From: Paraphysomonas bandaiensis
Lineage: Eukaryota > Chrysophyceae
Reading direction: 5' to 3'
Assembly: GCA_965644295.1 (NCBI GenBank)
Contig: CBFFRP010000535.1
Span: 1 to 34,953, forward strand
DNA: 34,953 nt
Position numbers and translations under genes: made by a program. Shown here one piece after another: positions 8,660 to 20,406 of the stretch. How positions within the stretch are numbered: the stretch's first letter is position 1; every line of letters starts with the position of its first letter. The notes under the pieces are model-generated. The model saw only the letters and a program-made list of their open reading frames with translations, made no database searches and was not told the origin of the DNA.

Positions 8660-9720
8660 ATATTGAAAGTCTTATTATTATTTAGCAATAGGCGTTAAGA
8701 ATCTGCACCAATGTAGTAGCTAGTTGAATGCTAGACATACTATTTATTTGACCGCTACCCATAACTAATCAGCACAAATTCTATTATCCTACTATTTAGC
8801 GCTACATAAGCTGCTTGTGCGCCGCCGCAAGCACCAAGGTGCGGCCACTTCCGTTCTTAATGTTGATTGTGAGTTTCGCCATGATCGTGTGTCCTAGGAC
8901 TCACTGGCGCGTGGTATCAGGGGGTCTCCCCTTGGGATGAGATTCCACCACTGGCTCTGAGGTATGGGGTTCTGTATTAAGGTCCTGAGTGTACCGAGTG
9001 CTAGATGTGTGTGCTGAGAGGTGGAATGTGGCGTTCTTTCATTGCACCGTTTGGGCCTTAGGCATAGGTAGAGTTGCCGGAGACGGCGTCGTTGTCGAGG
9101 GCCTGAAGGTTTCGTGCGGGCTGGTGATGTGTTCCTGTGTGTATGAATGGTGGGGTTCGTGTGTGTGGTGGGCGGTGGTCCAGCCTCGGGTCGTCTGCAG
9201 ACTCCTAGTAATTGTAGCACCCTTGGGCGTTTCCATTGCAGTCTACGTTTTTGACGCGGTCGCGGGAGTAGCCTAGGTGGTCTTTTGTGTAGGGTAATAT
9301 ATCGTCGACTTCGATCTTGGATCATGAGCTTTGCTACAGCAAAAAGCGGGAGAAGCAGGCTGATGACCGCTGATTCAAGGTGCGCAGACCTTGCGGTGTC
9401 AGGGGCTCACGGATGTCATCTCCAAAAACCATCTCGAGTTGTGCAGTGTTTACCTACTAGCTAAATCCTACTTGCTCGCACCTTTTCGTGGTGTTGTGCG
9501 GGATAAGTACTAACTAAAGTTAGCAACATATATATATAGTCAGCAGATAATTTCTGCCCACTCATAGCCGAATGTTTGTGTGGTACAAGGGATACTAATA
9601 AGTAATAAGTGTCACTGTGTCTTTGGTGGACCTTGACAAATAAACAGGCAACCGGGAACCGGAAATGGGCCCACCTCAAGGGCATCCGGGATATTGTGCT
9701 ACCTGCTGAAACAGAAGTTG
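8660..9720. mobile_element. Foldback-family copy C split by a GC-rich segment
   Basis: The left arm at 8660-8862 begins ATATTGAAAGTCTTATTATT and carries the GCAATAGGCGTTAAGAATCTGC end region. The right-arm remnant at about 9470-9720 contains CGCACCTTTTCGTGGTGTT, CCCACTCATAGCCGAATG and GGGCCCACCTCAAGGGCATC in inverse orientation. The outer end of the right arm is missing. The middle 8863-9469 is unrelated to the other copies (separate entry). Confidence 0.75.
8863..9469. other. GC-rich insert inside a foldback copy
   Basis: A segment of about 600 bases, clearly richer in G and C than its surroundings, replaces the centre of copy C. Frames are open on both strands (8894-9325 minus, 8989-9276 plus). 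The minus-strand frame is very rich in Pro, Thr, Arg and His, as expected of out-of-frame GC-rich DNA. In another minus frame around 9435-9340, a peptide MVFGDDIREPLTPQGLRTL reads to a stop, which may be a real C-terminal remnant. No domain recognised. Confidence 0.45.
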
Positions 9721-9779
9721 ACATTATTTGCTAAGGCTTGCTGTTCTCAATTCTCAAATTGATACGATTGAAATTATAA

Positions 9780-10425
9780 CATTATATGATGAAGAAACTA
9801 AGTTGTATTCGGTGTGTTCAACACCAATCATATACTTCTAAAATGTACAAGCCACACACGAAGTAGTCGTATCCCGACTAGTCACCAAGTTATACTTCAG
9901 TTTCATGCTACAATATAACATACTAATAACATAATATTATAGATATATCTTTCGATCCTTGCATCTCACATAATACTGCACTCAATTGCAAGCATATAGA
10001 ATATTCAGATCTCAGCACTCCCCCTCAATTGAGTGTTGTATTATGACACCTCCTAGCAATTGTATGACTGAGAAAAAAATTCTTGACAGTAAAATAGACT
10101 CATCTCTAAGTGTAAACCTCTATCTAAAAACCCAGTGCCTACTTGTGTCTTCTTTTATCTCTTGGTCCCTCATCAATCACCTCAGTAGAACTCTTAATTT
10201 ATTTCTCCTTCTCTGCTCCATGTATGATAAAGCAACCAATGACTTTGTGTAACTGTCTGCTGCTTGTTGAGATGTATGCACATGCACTAATTTAATTGTA
10301 TTGAACTGATTGGGATCCACATGCTCTCTCACCATGTGCTTCGACTTCTTGTAAAACACTGGGTTTTCGGTCAAATCCTGGGTACTCTGGCTGTCGAATA
10401 GTATTAGTGTATTGTAGGATGACAT
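9780..10425 (-). mobile_element. Ty1/copia retrotransposon remnant: RNase H end, purine tract and partial LTR
   Basis: On the minus strand, 10425-10177 encodes the C-terminal RNase H part of a copia polyprotein: ILFDSQSTQDLTENPVFYKK, then SKHMVREHV, KLVHVHTSQQAADSYTKSL and a stop. This follows the family pattern (DNQSAI...NPVFH...TKHID...VPT..Q.ADI.TK). After it comes the purine tract AATTGAGGGGGAG (about 10021-10033 read inversely) and a TG-starting sequence down to about 9780 that fits a 3' LTR. Everything upstream in pol, integrase and gag is missing, so it is dead. Confidence 0.75.
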
Positions 10426-11677
10426 ATATTATAACTGTTAATAAAGCTCTGCTGTACAGGGGACAAAGTGCGGTACTGAACATGCGATCTTGACTTGGAG
10501 GTGAGTGGCCCCAACCTCCCGCACGCAGAAGCAGAACTACGGGCGGTACTATTACGAGTGTCGCACGTGCTTTCATTTGTTTTCTCTGTGGGGCACGCTG
10601 CGAAGAGGATTGTTCTTGCTATTTTTCCCTCCAGAGCTTTCTAAATGAAGTCAAAGAAAGCGAAGTATTGGGACTCAGTGGCTGTTGAGGCTCTACACGA
10701 TCTTTGGTCTCCAATACATGCACTGATAAGATGTTGCATAATTATAGGGTGAGTTTTATTTGTATTGTCTGCTTTACTAGTGGGTGATATGGAGCAATAA
10801 ATGCTCGAACAACAAGCCATTCTGATTAGCAAGGATTACATAAACACAGACGCAGGGAGGAACTGGGTTAGGAAGAATGTCTGAGCGGTATGGGCGCACC
10901 CCGGCTTCCCTGGGTTGGGGTGAAATCAAAGTCGTGCCTTTCTATCTCAATCTTTCATGGCATCGTCATGATAATGATGAGGCTGATTGATATCATGCAT
11001 ACCAGGCCGGCTTATGGATTCGTAGTGTCACGGTATCCCATACAGTCAGTTCGCGTTATGGTGGATGGTGTGTACCATAAGCCATACTGTCCACCACAAC
11101 GGCACCATCCACGATTAGATAACCCAGGTTTTTGTTTAAAAAACCACTATAACGGGGATATCCACCATACGTCGTCCACCGTATCCGATCTAGATATTCA
11201 CTTGGCTGTGCGTTGTGCAGATACAGTAAAAAACAGAGTACATTCCGTATACCAGTATACCGTGTACCATATACAGTACCCTTATCTGGAATGGAGGAAC
11301 GTTCGAAACGTTATGTAAGAAACCAAGTATCAGGAGCAGCAGAGTGTTGCCAGTTATTTCCGTATGTGTGATGCATTCATATCGTCACGAGCGGTATTTT
11401 TGTTATGAAACGATCAACAAAATCAACATGAAGTCAGAGGCAGTGAGGAGCGACGAAGTCAACACTACCCGCCTGGTGCAGTAGATCATATATAGCTATC
11501 TGCCCAACACTGTTCACAGCTCTTATTATTATCACTCACTCACTAGTCTCACGTACCCCTCTACCATCACATGCAAAGGCTTTAAGTATCAGCATTTCCA
11601 TATCTTGTGTTTAAAGATCGGTTATAATCAGCCGTGTATGTGGTGTATAGGGTTATAGTTACGACACTTTCATTCTA
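10426..11677. other. Long intergenic stretch upstream of the CDPK gene
   Basis: No gene could be confirmed in this 1.25 kb. It holds a GC-richer patch at 10490-10580, a possible first exon at 10644-10748 (see rejected items), and a region at 11050-11130 with repeated GGTGGATGGTG/CACCATCCAC motifs that can pair. The last 200 bases should contain the CDPK promoter. Confidence 0.4.
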
Positions 11678-14041
11678 ATGGGCTGCGGCGCTAGTTCGCA
11701 GAAAGTGCAGTGTGGTGATAGGCCCAATGACCCGTCCAACACGAGCGTTCCAGTGAAAAACGGAAAAGTCAGTAAAGCTAACAAAAAAGCGGCTGTGTTG
11801 GAACAGAACGCTAAGGCGCGGAGGTCTCAACAAACGAAAACTGAAAATATGGTTCATGAGGAATATGAGAGAGGTCAGTCATCAGAGTGCTAACCTATTT
11901 CATACTCATTGGATATGGCAACAGATATTACTGAATTTTACGAAATAAATAATGGGGCCATATTAGGAGAGGGAATAAGTGGGTCAGTACGGATGTGTAC
12001 ACACAGGGAGGTAATTTTCGACCAGTAAATTTGTAACTGTCAAGAGATCTCAATTGCGTAACTTGTTTGTAGACTGGCATTGAATATGCACTTAAAACTC
12101 TTGATAAGTCAAAGCTCAAAGCAGATGCCCTCAATAACCTTCGACAGGAAATACGTATCATGGCTCAGGTTGACCACCCCCATATTATCCGCCTCCATGA
12201 ATGCTTTGAAGACAAGAAGTGTATTAGACTTGTACTGGAGCTGTGTACTGGAGGTACGTATGGTATTGATCTGGTATGCTTTTCGGTATATTAGAGATGT
12301 TATATGAATTATTATTTCGAGTTTTGATTAGATTGCAGGTGAGCTGTTGGACCGACTTCATGCGCAGTCTGGTCACCATTATACTGAGCGGGTAGCTTGT
12401 GGTTATGTCCAGACAATGCTAAGTGCAATACGCTATTTACATGAACACAACATTGTCCACAGAGGTACTTCACCTTATTTGTAATGTGACTTTTTGGAAA
12501 TGTATATATGTATATCGACTTATGTTTGTTGGGTTTGTGTTATGAATATAATATATCAGATCTTAAGCTGGAAAACTTTTTATTTGAGAGCACTGACGAC
12601 GATTCTCAAATGAAGTTGATCGATTTTGGTCTCTCCCAGTTCTTCGAGGAGAACGAGATAATTGTGAGCCCTGTGGGAACCCCATACTATGTGGCCCCTG
12701 AGGTATTGAGTGGGGCGTACGCAAATAAATGTGACGTGTGGTCAATTGGTGTGATTGCATTCATGTTACTGTCTGGTACACCACCTTTTTACGGCAAAGA
12801 TGATCTTGGAACTTTGCGCTCAGTACGAGCAGGGAGGCTTGTCTTTGAAGACAAGTACTTCAAAAATATTTCTATGACCGCAAAAAATTTTATTTCCTCG
12901 TGTTTGACAAAAAATGTTGAGAAGCGTCCAGATGCACGTACTCTGCTAGGGCATGATTGGTTTCGAATGCTTCAAGTAGATATGCCATCTCCATCGTTGA
13001 ATGTATGTGCTAGACTAGTTAGTTTTGAGAAACGTACAGCTTTGACGAAGTTGTGTATGGAAGTTGTGGCACACACTCTAAGCTCCGAACAGATCAATAA
13101 CTTAAGGACACAGTTCAAAATGCTCGATACCGACAATACCGGAGAAGTAAGTTATACGGACTTAATGCACGTGCTCAAGCGACAGGGGAAAGTGTCAACT
13201 GCCAATATGGAGCAAATATTTGGCAGCACCTCTTTTAGTGATTCGACGAAGCTGAAGTACCACCAGTTCTTGGCAGCCACATTGAGTAGACAGGCAATCA
13301 CTGAGAACAACATGAGGGTGGCATTTGAAAAGCTTTCGAAACATCATGAGTGTATAACGTTCGAAGATATCAAAGACTTACTGGGGAAAGAAGCCACTGA
13401 TGAGGAAATTCGAAACATGATGCGTGAAGTGAATGTTGACCCGGACAATAGCACCATATCATACGATAATGTAAGTGTATACAGTCTAGTATGCAATAGT
13501 TTTATCTACTTGACCCATATTCTGTGCATATTGCTTAATAGATATATATATTCGTGCGGATATGTCTGAATATGAATATTTGATAATTTCGTTGAACAGT
13601 TCAAGACCATCATGCATGGGGGTGACCAAAGCCCAATGATAAATACACCATACAATAAGTACAGAAAACAAATCAGTTTTGGTTCACCATCGTCAGGTAT
13701 ACAGTACAATTGTCGCACTAAAATGCTCTCAGTATATTCACCCCTCTGACAATACCTCTGACATTTGTATAGGTGGCTCGCGCAAAATGTCGGCCCCGAG
13801 AAGTGGTAGAAGTACCCCCTTGGCGAGAAAAGCTATCACTAATCGGGCCATGTCTCTCTCTTCTCCCACTGAGGAAGATGTGCCATCCGCTGAAAGTTCG
13901 TCCTCTCCAATGAGGCCGGAGACACTTGTATTTGAGGATGACGCTTCTTCACAATGTGCTTCGCCATTAGTCAAAATGCCCGAACAGGAGAATGATGATT
14001 ATATACCCCCCCCGCCCAGTTCACATCCGCCGTCTCCGTAG
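11678..14041 (+). CDS. Calcium-dependent protein kinase, dually acylated N-terminus (7 exons)
   Basis: Exons 11678-11873, 11925-12010, 12073-12253, 12339-12464, 12560-13470, 13600-13696 and 13773-14041 join to 621 residues. The N-terminus MGCGASS fits N-myristoylation at Gly2 with palmitoylation at Cys3, predicting membrane attachment. The kinase domain is about 70-335: glycine loop LGEGISGSV (79-87), ATP lysine 102 (YALK), HRDLKLEN with Asp197, DFG 218-220, APE 242-244. A junction of about 50 residues follows, then the calmodulin-like part. EF1 (loop 386-397, DTDNTGEVSYTD) is canonical. The second and third positions lack acidic ligands (STSFSDSTKLKY, SKHHECITFEDI), and the fourth (NVDPDNSTISYDN, ending at 500) is off consensus by one residue. 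The Ser/Pro-rich tail ends PPPPSSHPPSP. CDPKs phosphorylate Ser/Thr when Ca2+ binding releases the junction; here Ca2+ sensing may rest mainly on EF1. Confidence 0.93.
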
Positions 14042-14907
14042 CCGCACCACATCATGTATCTGTTATGACAAGATATCTTGTCATGCTAACTCTAAGTATA
14101 ACTCCTTTTATAATTTTGTCAATGCGTATGAAATATAGCGGAATAGTGAATATATATGTAATTGATAATCACCATTATGAGTAGCGTTATTTTCACAGGA
14201 TTGAAGTCTTATCCTGATTGCTATCAATATATTATGAACCTCATCATACAAAGCAGCAATTATAGGGTACAACTACTTCAGTCTTATTTAGTAATATAAT
14301 GCTAGATAGTAAGAAACTATCATGAATAGCCTTTTAACTTCTAAGTAAGAAAGTTCAATTAAAGAGTAAACACAGAGCTATATTATTAACAATTACTGCT
14401 TACCATTATTTATAGTCTATAGTAGCTTTCTGCTACATTGTTTTGCTGCACCCCTGTCAAATATATTGAGTTTAGCAATTAAAAGATGTATTTTTTAGGT
14501 ATTCATACTATGACCGTTAGCTTAATGCTTAATAATACTGTAGTTGTAATCTGTAGTAAGTAGTAGTACATTATACATACTTAGTAACACTTATTTCTAT
14601 CTTCTACCTATATCCCCATTTATATATAAGTTTCTTGTATTACATTTTGACGACAGAGAGAGTGCGAGAGTGCACATTTGTGTTACATTAAACAATTATA
14701 TGATATGAACATATATGAACATATATATACGAACTATGTTAGATAAAACGAGATCTATTGTCAATTATCAGACCTAGTCAATTCTTTGTCAATTCGGTGT
14801 AACTTCCTCCAGTCGCACCAAAATCGGGGTTAAAACCTAGTCCTTTATTTAATAATTCATTTTTCAGTTTACAATGACTAGGTTGACTAGGTGTTTATGG
14901 TACTCAC
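14042..14907. other. AT-rich intergenic, no gene seen
   Basis: About 870 bases of AT-rich sequence after the CDPK stop. It contains the palindrome AAGATATCTT just after the gene (about 14070). No exon, RNA gene or dispersed-repeat copy was recognised. Confidence 0.5.
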
Positions 14908-15154
14908 CTATAGTCAGAAACAAAAATTTCTACGCAAACATGAATTTGGGAGCATACTCTACCCATCAATTCATGCAACACATCATAGTTTCTCGTCACC
15001 AAGTCCGGCGAAGTTCTACATATTCTTTCATTTCCATCGTTGATGAAGGTCAGACGCATTGAAGGCCAGCCGCGTGTCCATGCAGACTTGATTGGGCTCG
15101 ACATGATGTGCTTCTCATTGAATGTCCCCTGACCTATGCAGTCATCAAAGCCAT
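14908..15154 (-). CDS. Possible isolated exon of an unrecognised gene
   Basis: On the minus strand a well-formed acceptor (tctccactAG, before 15154) and a strong donor (GACTATAG/GTGAGT, after 14908) bound 247 bases. These are open in one phase and encode about 81 residues of protein-like composition, including DDCIGQGTFNEKHIMSS, WTRGWPSMRLTFIND and TRNYDVLHELMGRV. Without the splice the frame stops immediately in the donor (TGA). No partner exon was found on either side, where the DNA is AT-rich, so it may be a stranded exon of a decayed or transposed gene. I do not recognise the family. Confidence 0.35.
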
Positions 15155-15670
15155 CTAGTGGAGAGAAGTGAAGAGAGAAAAGCGCTATCACTCATCATAG
15201 AGCATATGAGATCTAGAAATGTCCTTCATATTCATGAGGTTTTATCGACAACTTGATTGACCCCTGCTCTTCTCCATATCATTGACAAGGAACTCATCGC
15301 TATATATATACGAATACTCTATATTAAAGATATGCTGGATAGACATACATACACTGTGTTAAGTATATATATATAATATATAAATTAAATTATGCACGTT
15401 ACGTTTGAATATTTTTGTTTTGATGCTCTGAAAGCCATTATCATGTTGTGTGGTGTGAGTTGGTATCTTAGATCTTAGACAGTCACGATATGTGTAATTA
15501 ATGGATATAATATATATTAAAACAACAACTAGGTTTAATACCAAATATAACTACGTTATCGAATCATTATTACTTTGACCAGGTATTTATACCAAGTGTG
15601 ACTAGTAGTACGTAATTTAACCCATTTGACTAAGTTGAACATACAACTACTACAGTGACCACTGCAGTCA
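15155..15670. other. AT-rich intergenic, no gene seen
   Basis: Contains short TA runs near 15300 and 15365. No coding or RNA feature was recognised. Confidence 0.5.
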
Positions 15671-16178
15671 CTAACGTGAGCCGAATATATATAGTCAGCA
15701 GTCAGCAGATAATTTTCTGCCCACTCATAGCCAAATACTTATGTAGACGTCTTTGTCTTTGAGCACTGACGAATAAACAGGCATCCGAGTGTTCACCTAC
15801 TTAAGAACTCATAAATCCTGAATTCAGCAGATGTCAGGTATATTAACAATCTGCTTGCTCACTGCGTTTGCTTTGAGTGATAGAGCGGAGGTGGTTGCCT
15901 GCGGTGACGCACAAGCGTCTTTCGTAGTGCTAAATAGTAGAATGAATATCAAAGTTAAGCACTAGTTAGTAATGCTAAATTAGTTCTGACTCCTACACGC
16001 CAATTGCTAATATAAGGCATTCTCTACTATTGTGTATTCAGAATCCCTCAGTAACATCGCCGTTGAAAAACTTTTAACAAATGGGATAAAATGTAAGTAC
16101 TTAAATTTCAACATTTAATTGCTTAACTTTGAGCAACTCTCAACACAAATTCCTCTCAACAGTAGTATAATGTAAATT
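15671..16178 (-). repeat. Foldback-family copy D (single arm), inverse of copy F
   Basis: The segment is the reverse complement of 21247 to about 21820, including the extra terminal part. Shared pieces are CTAACGTGAGCCG at 15671, CAGATGTCAGGTATATTAAC, GTAACATCGCCGTTGAAAAA and AGTAGTATAATGTAAATT at 16161-16178. Copies D and F therefore form an inverted pair around the RtcB gene. Confidence 0.85.
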
Positions 16179-17114
16179 CCCGAGATACATGTATAACAGA
16201 CGTTGACGCCTGCAAGTATTCAAGATCTAGGATTGAGAACTCCAAGCTACCTTTAGAAACTCTTCGGTACACATGATTGAGTAAGGGATATTAATGATTA
16301 TTATGGTCGAATGATGCTTTACATTCGATCTTGAATGTTTGTGAGAGAAACTGAATATTTAATTTGCATGAAATTTTATTAAAGTGTTTAGGGGCAATAG
16401 CCGATACTGCACCCACTAATAGCCCCATATAAATTGCGAGGTATGTGTATGATATGCATTGTTCTGTATGTATCCAAAAATCTAGTCCTCAGAGAACATT
16501 GACAACAAGCGCATGCAGGCCCCATCATGCCTGCGAGAAACGGTGGCACGCGTTCATCACTGACGACTCCGCCGATGTGATGACCCAAATGCCAGAAAAC
16601 TGGAAGACCACCTATCCAGTACATACAACCCACATGTCTTGTGTACCCACTGTCTAGTTTAGTGGTCCTGAAGATTAGATGAGATACTCGTCATCTCACA
16701 ATGAAATTATAACCGAATGTCATTCCGTGCTCATAGATATCAGCTCAGATATCGACGAGCGATATATCCATGCATATACTAACTATATCTAGATATCTGG
16801 AGATGATATGCCTGTAGATATGCAGTCCACACGTAGGAATATACCGCCGTACACTTCACTCTGTACGAAATTGTGTATAGTGCGATATACCCCGTATACC
16901 AGGTATACATATTTTTCATAGTGGTGTGCAGACACAGCGCTCCAGTCTAGTGGAACAGTGTACGATAGCAAGAGAGGGATGCAATGAGCGTCATAGATGG
17001 AACACAAACACATTCTCACTCTTGACTTCTGACATTACATTCCTACCCTAACATTCGGACCACTGGGCTTGATTTATAGGAGGTTTACACAAACTGTGCT
17101 CTGAGAGTATTATA
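16179..17114. other. Intergenic upstream of RtcB
   Basis: No confirmed gene. A segment at 16440-16640 is less AT-rich and open on both strands for 70-80 codons, but neither translation resembles a known family. TATATCTAGATATCTGGAG-type palindromes occur near 16785. The RtcB promoter should lie at the right end. Confidence 0.4.
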
Positions 17115-20100
17115 ATGCCAGAAGAAGGTGCTCCGACTAACGTTGATTTCACACGCCCTGTGGGCCCTGGTAACAGCATGCGGCCTTTCTTATGTACGAC
17201 CTCAACGTGTTTGAATAGTGCGGACGTATGAGGAGGAAATGAGTTTCATAAAGCGTCTCTCTCCGTATAAATTCCAAATATCGCCTGGCTTTGTACCCAA
17301 CATGAATGTGTGTTCAGAATGATCCTATATGTTTACGAACTAATATCTGTTGACTTAGGTTCCAGGGGTGTTTTACGCCAACGAAGCGTTACAAGAACTT
17401 GTATTCGATGAACTCGAACAACACAGCAAGACTGGAGGATATGGGGGATTTCTGCCAGCAGTGAAACAAATCGCAAACGTTGCTGCATTACCAGGAATAG
17501 TCAAGTGCTCTATAGGTACTAAATGAATTCAGGGTTTAAAATTTAGTCTTGTAATGTGATATTGACTTAAGGCCTTCCTGATACTCATTCGGGCTACGGG
17601 TTTGCGATAGGTATAATCATTACTTGTGCTGTAAACTAGACCAACTTCGAGTAATGGGGCTTGATTTGTTGGCACTATGTTCAAAAACTGTGTATCACCG
17701 AGGAGTGTACTCTCCTTTCATCCACTGGATATATATACAATAGCTAACATATATACACGCCACATTGACTCACTGCAATGCAATATATCTAGGAAATGTC
17801 GCCGCGTTTGATATGGAGAATCCGGAGTCCGTTGTATCACCTGGTGGAGTTGGATTTGATATCAATTGCGGAGTGGTGTGTAGAATTGTTGCAAATTGTC
17901 CCGCAATGACGGTAGCGTTCTTACTAGAGGCTTTTGAGGACTAATTTAACAGAGGCGGAAGTTGGACCAGTGAGGGAGGAACTTGCACAGGTAAGCACCG
18001 TTAAGTATTTTGAACTTATGCACATGAATCTGTTGCAAGTGCGTATGTTGGCATGTATCACAGCATGAGCAACAATTCACTTAATAGTACATAATACATA
18101 ATGTTGTGAACAGCTTCTCTTTGATCATATCCCAGTTGGGGTTGGGTCGAAAGGTGTCATACCTACGTCAGGTACAGGGAACAATTGTCTTGTGTACACT
18201 CTGCAATCATGTGTAATTTGTAGTATTGCGTAATGATCGTCCACTTTCAAATCCGTGAGAATATTCGTTGCACTATGCATGTCGTGTATGATCCATGTTA
18301 TATACGCAGCCCAGGACCTGGACGCTGCCCTGGAGATGGGAATGGACTGGAGCATACGCGAGGGGTACGCATGGGCAGAAGATAAGGAGCACTGCGAGGA
18401 ATACGGACGTATGCTACAGGCTGATCCCAACAAGGTAAATAGCCTACATGACTATTAGTAATATATGTTAAGCTATTAGCATTTTATGTGCACGGTGTAA
18501 TAAAATTTGCGGTGTGCAGTGTGTGGTGTACGAAATACTAATGTCATTGCCTTTTTGTGAGTATGAGTAAATGTATATTATTTAACTAGAATGATGTCTG
18601 ATGTAAATGTCTGATGCATGTAAAACCTGGTTGTAAATATATTGCCGATATGTAGGTCGGCAAACGGGCTAAGAAACGTGGTCTACCCCAACTAGGGACC
18701 CTTGGAGCAGGTTAGTGTCTGCTTTTGGTTTGATGTACTAACTTCTCTCTTCCTGTTTGGCAGGAAACCATTACTGTGAAATACAGGTATTGGTTTGTAT
18801 TTTGCTGCATGGAACTTCTTGAATATAGCTTATTTGTCATATAATATTGCTTATTGGTATTTAGGTTGTTGATGAAATATTTGATGCGAGGGCTGCTGCT
18901 CGAATGGGAATAGATCGAGTTGGACAGGTCTGCGTAATGATCCACAGGCAAGTACATCTGTAACACAAATTTGTTTGTGGTTTATTACACATGTTATGGC
19001 TTTGGTAATGCAGCGAAACTTGGTTTTGCATCGTCTAGATGATGATGTGAAATGTTTTGTAATATCCAGCATATTGTTGATGATGACTTCACAGTGGGTC
19101 GAGAGGTTTGGGACATCAGGTCGCAACAGATGCTCTGACAGCTATGGAAACTGCAATGGCAAGGTAGGTTTCTATTGAAGCAGATGTATGGGAACTCACC
19201 AGCGGTGACGCTATAGGGACGGACTAACCCCAAATGACAGGCAACTGGCCTGTGCCAGAATTCAGAGTCAAGGTAGGCCTGTTTAAGAATATCGAATTTG
19301 AGACTGATCTGTTCCAGAGGGATCTGATTATTTGGCTGCCATGGCTGCTGCAGCGAATTACGCTTGGGTAAGAAGCGTGCATGATGAAACGCATTACGAA
19401 TCCTCATGAGTCGTAGTCATTATGTTTGATACTCTCTCGACTTCTCTGACTGATCTTGCACCCTAGGTGAACCGCTCCAGTATGACCTTTCTTGCACGAC
19501 AGGCCTTTGCGAAGCAGTTCGAGGTGAGTGTTATGACTGCTTATTTGACCCCACTGGCCGCTTGATGTATTCCTGATCCCTGCAGACAACTCCTGATGAT
19601 CTGGACATGCATGTTATATATGACGTTTCCCATAATATCGCCAAGGTACGTGAAATATGACAACCCTTTCTTGGGGGTAATGTTGGAGGGTATTGAGATG
19701 AATGAGGATAGTAGTGCATGAATGATAAAGTAATTTTTTCGTGAATCAGGTTGAGCAGCATATGGTGGATGGCAAGCCAAAGACATTGCTGGTTCATAGA
19801 AAGGGTAGCACTCGAGCTTTTCCCCCTCACCACCCGCTTATTCCTGTGGATTATCAGTTCACAGGTAGTGGGAAATATAGATATCATTCGTGTGAATAGA
19901 AAATGGCACACTCACTTGTGCGTATTTGTGGGATATATTGTATAAAGTTTCCTGTTTATTGAATGTGCAGGACAACCGGTATTAATCGGAGGAACAATGG
20001 GAACATGTTCATATGTACTCACGGGCACACAACAGGTAAAATGGGGGAACTTATGCGAACCTGCCCTAACAACGGACTGGCGTCTAGGGTATGGAAGAGA

Positions 20101-20406
20101 CATTTGGTTCCACGTGTCATGGTGCAGGCCGAGCACAGGTAGAAATTATCTGCGGTTTGTGAACTGTAGTAACAGTATTCATTCGAATAGAGCCGAAGCA
20201 AGTCACGACGAGTACTCAGCTACCAGGAGGTACTAGACAAATTGGCCGATCAGGGTATCGCGATCCGTTTAGCATCACCTAAGCTTGTTATGGAAGAGGC
20301 ACCAGAGGCATACAAAGATGTTACGGAGGTAGTCAACACTTGTCATAACGCAGGGATATCCAGCAAGGTTATCAAGTTGAGACCTATCGCAGTCATAAAG
20401 GGCTAG
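17115..20406 (+). CDS. rtcB: RtcB-type 3'-phosphate RNA ligase / tRNA-splicing ligase (20 exons)
   Basis: Exons: 17115-17169, 17219-17307, 17359-17515, 17572-17610, 17793-17875, 17928-17990, 18114-18171, 18310-18434, 18656-18710, 18764-18786, 18865-18947, 19095-19163, 19217-19272, 19318-19367, 19467-19523, 19586-19645, 19750-19864, 19971-20035, 20088-20138, 20191-20406. They give 522 residues, very close to animal RTCB with about 17 extra N-terminal residues. The enzyme joins 2',3'-cyclic-phosphate or 3'-phosphate ends to 5'-OH ends using GTP and Mn2+, in tRNA splicing and RNA repair. Metal and active-site residues are intact: Cys139 (DINCGVR), His244 (GAGNHY), His276 ([12 protein letters not shown]), His370 (YDVSHN), and the guanylylated His445 (TCHGAGR). 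It ends with RPIAVIKG, as expected. All junctions keep phase. The intron after 18947 is GC..AG. Exons of 23 and 39 bases are unusually small. Confidence 0.96.
18948..19094 (+). other. GC-AG intron in RtcB
   Basis: The donor reads CACAG/GCAAGT and the acceptor ACTTCACAG/T. Splicing here restores [12 protein letters not shown] exactly; no nearby GT donor does. AG/GCAAGT is the known strong context for GC donors. Confidence 0.9.

Noticed and set aside
8894-9325. 143-codon minus-strand frame in the GC-rich block
   Set aside because: Composition (Pro, Thr, Arg, His) is typical of a shadow frame in GC-rich DNA; the start is not supported.
10644-10748. Possible first exon (MKSKKAKYWDSVAVEALHDLW...) ending at GGGTGAGT
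   Set aside because: The start and donor look good, but the nearest acceptor leads to an immediate stop and no continuing exon was found.
10878-10994. Short frame MSERYGRTPASLGWG...
   Set aside because: 38 codons, unrecognised, no conservation evidence; likely chance.
16388-16657. Overlapping 70-81-codon frames on both strands
   Set aside because: Neither translation resembles a protein family and no splice partners were seen.
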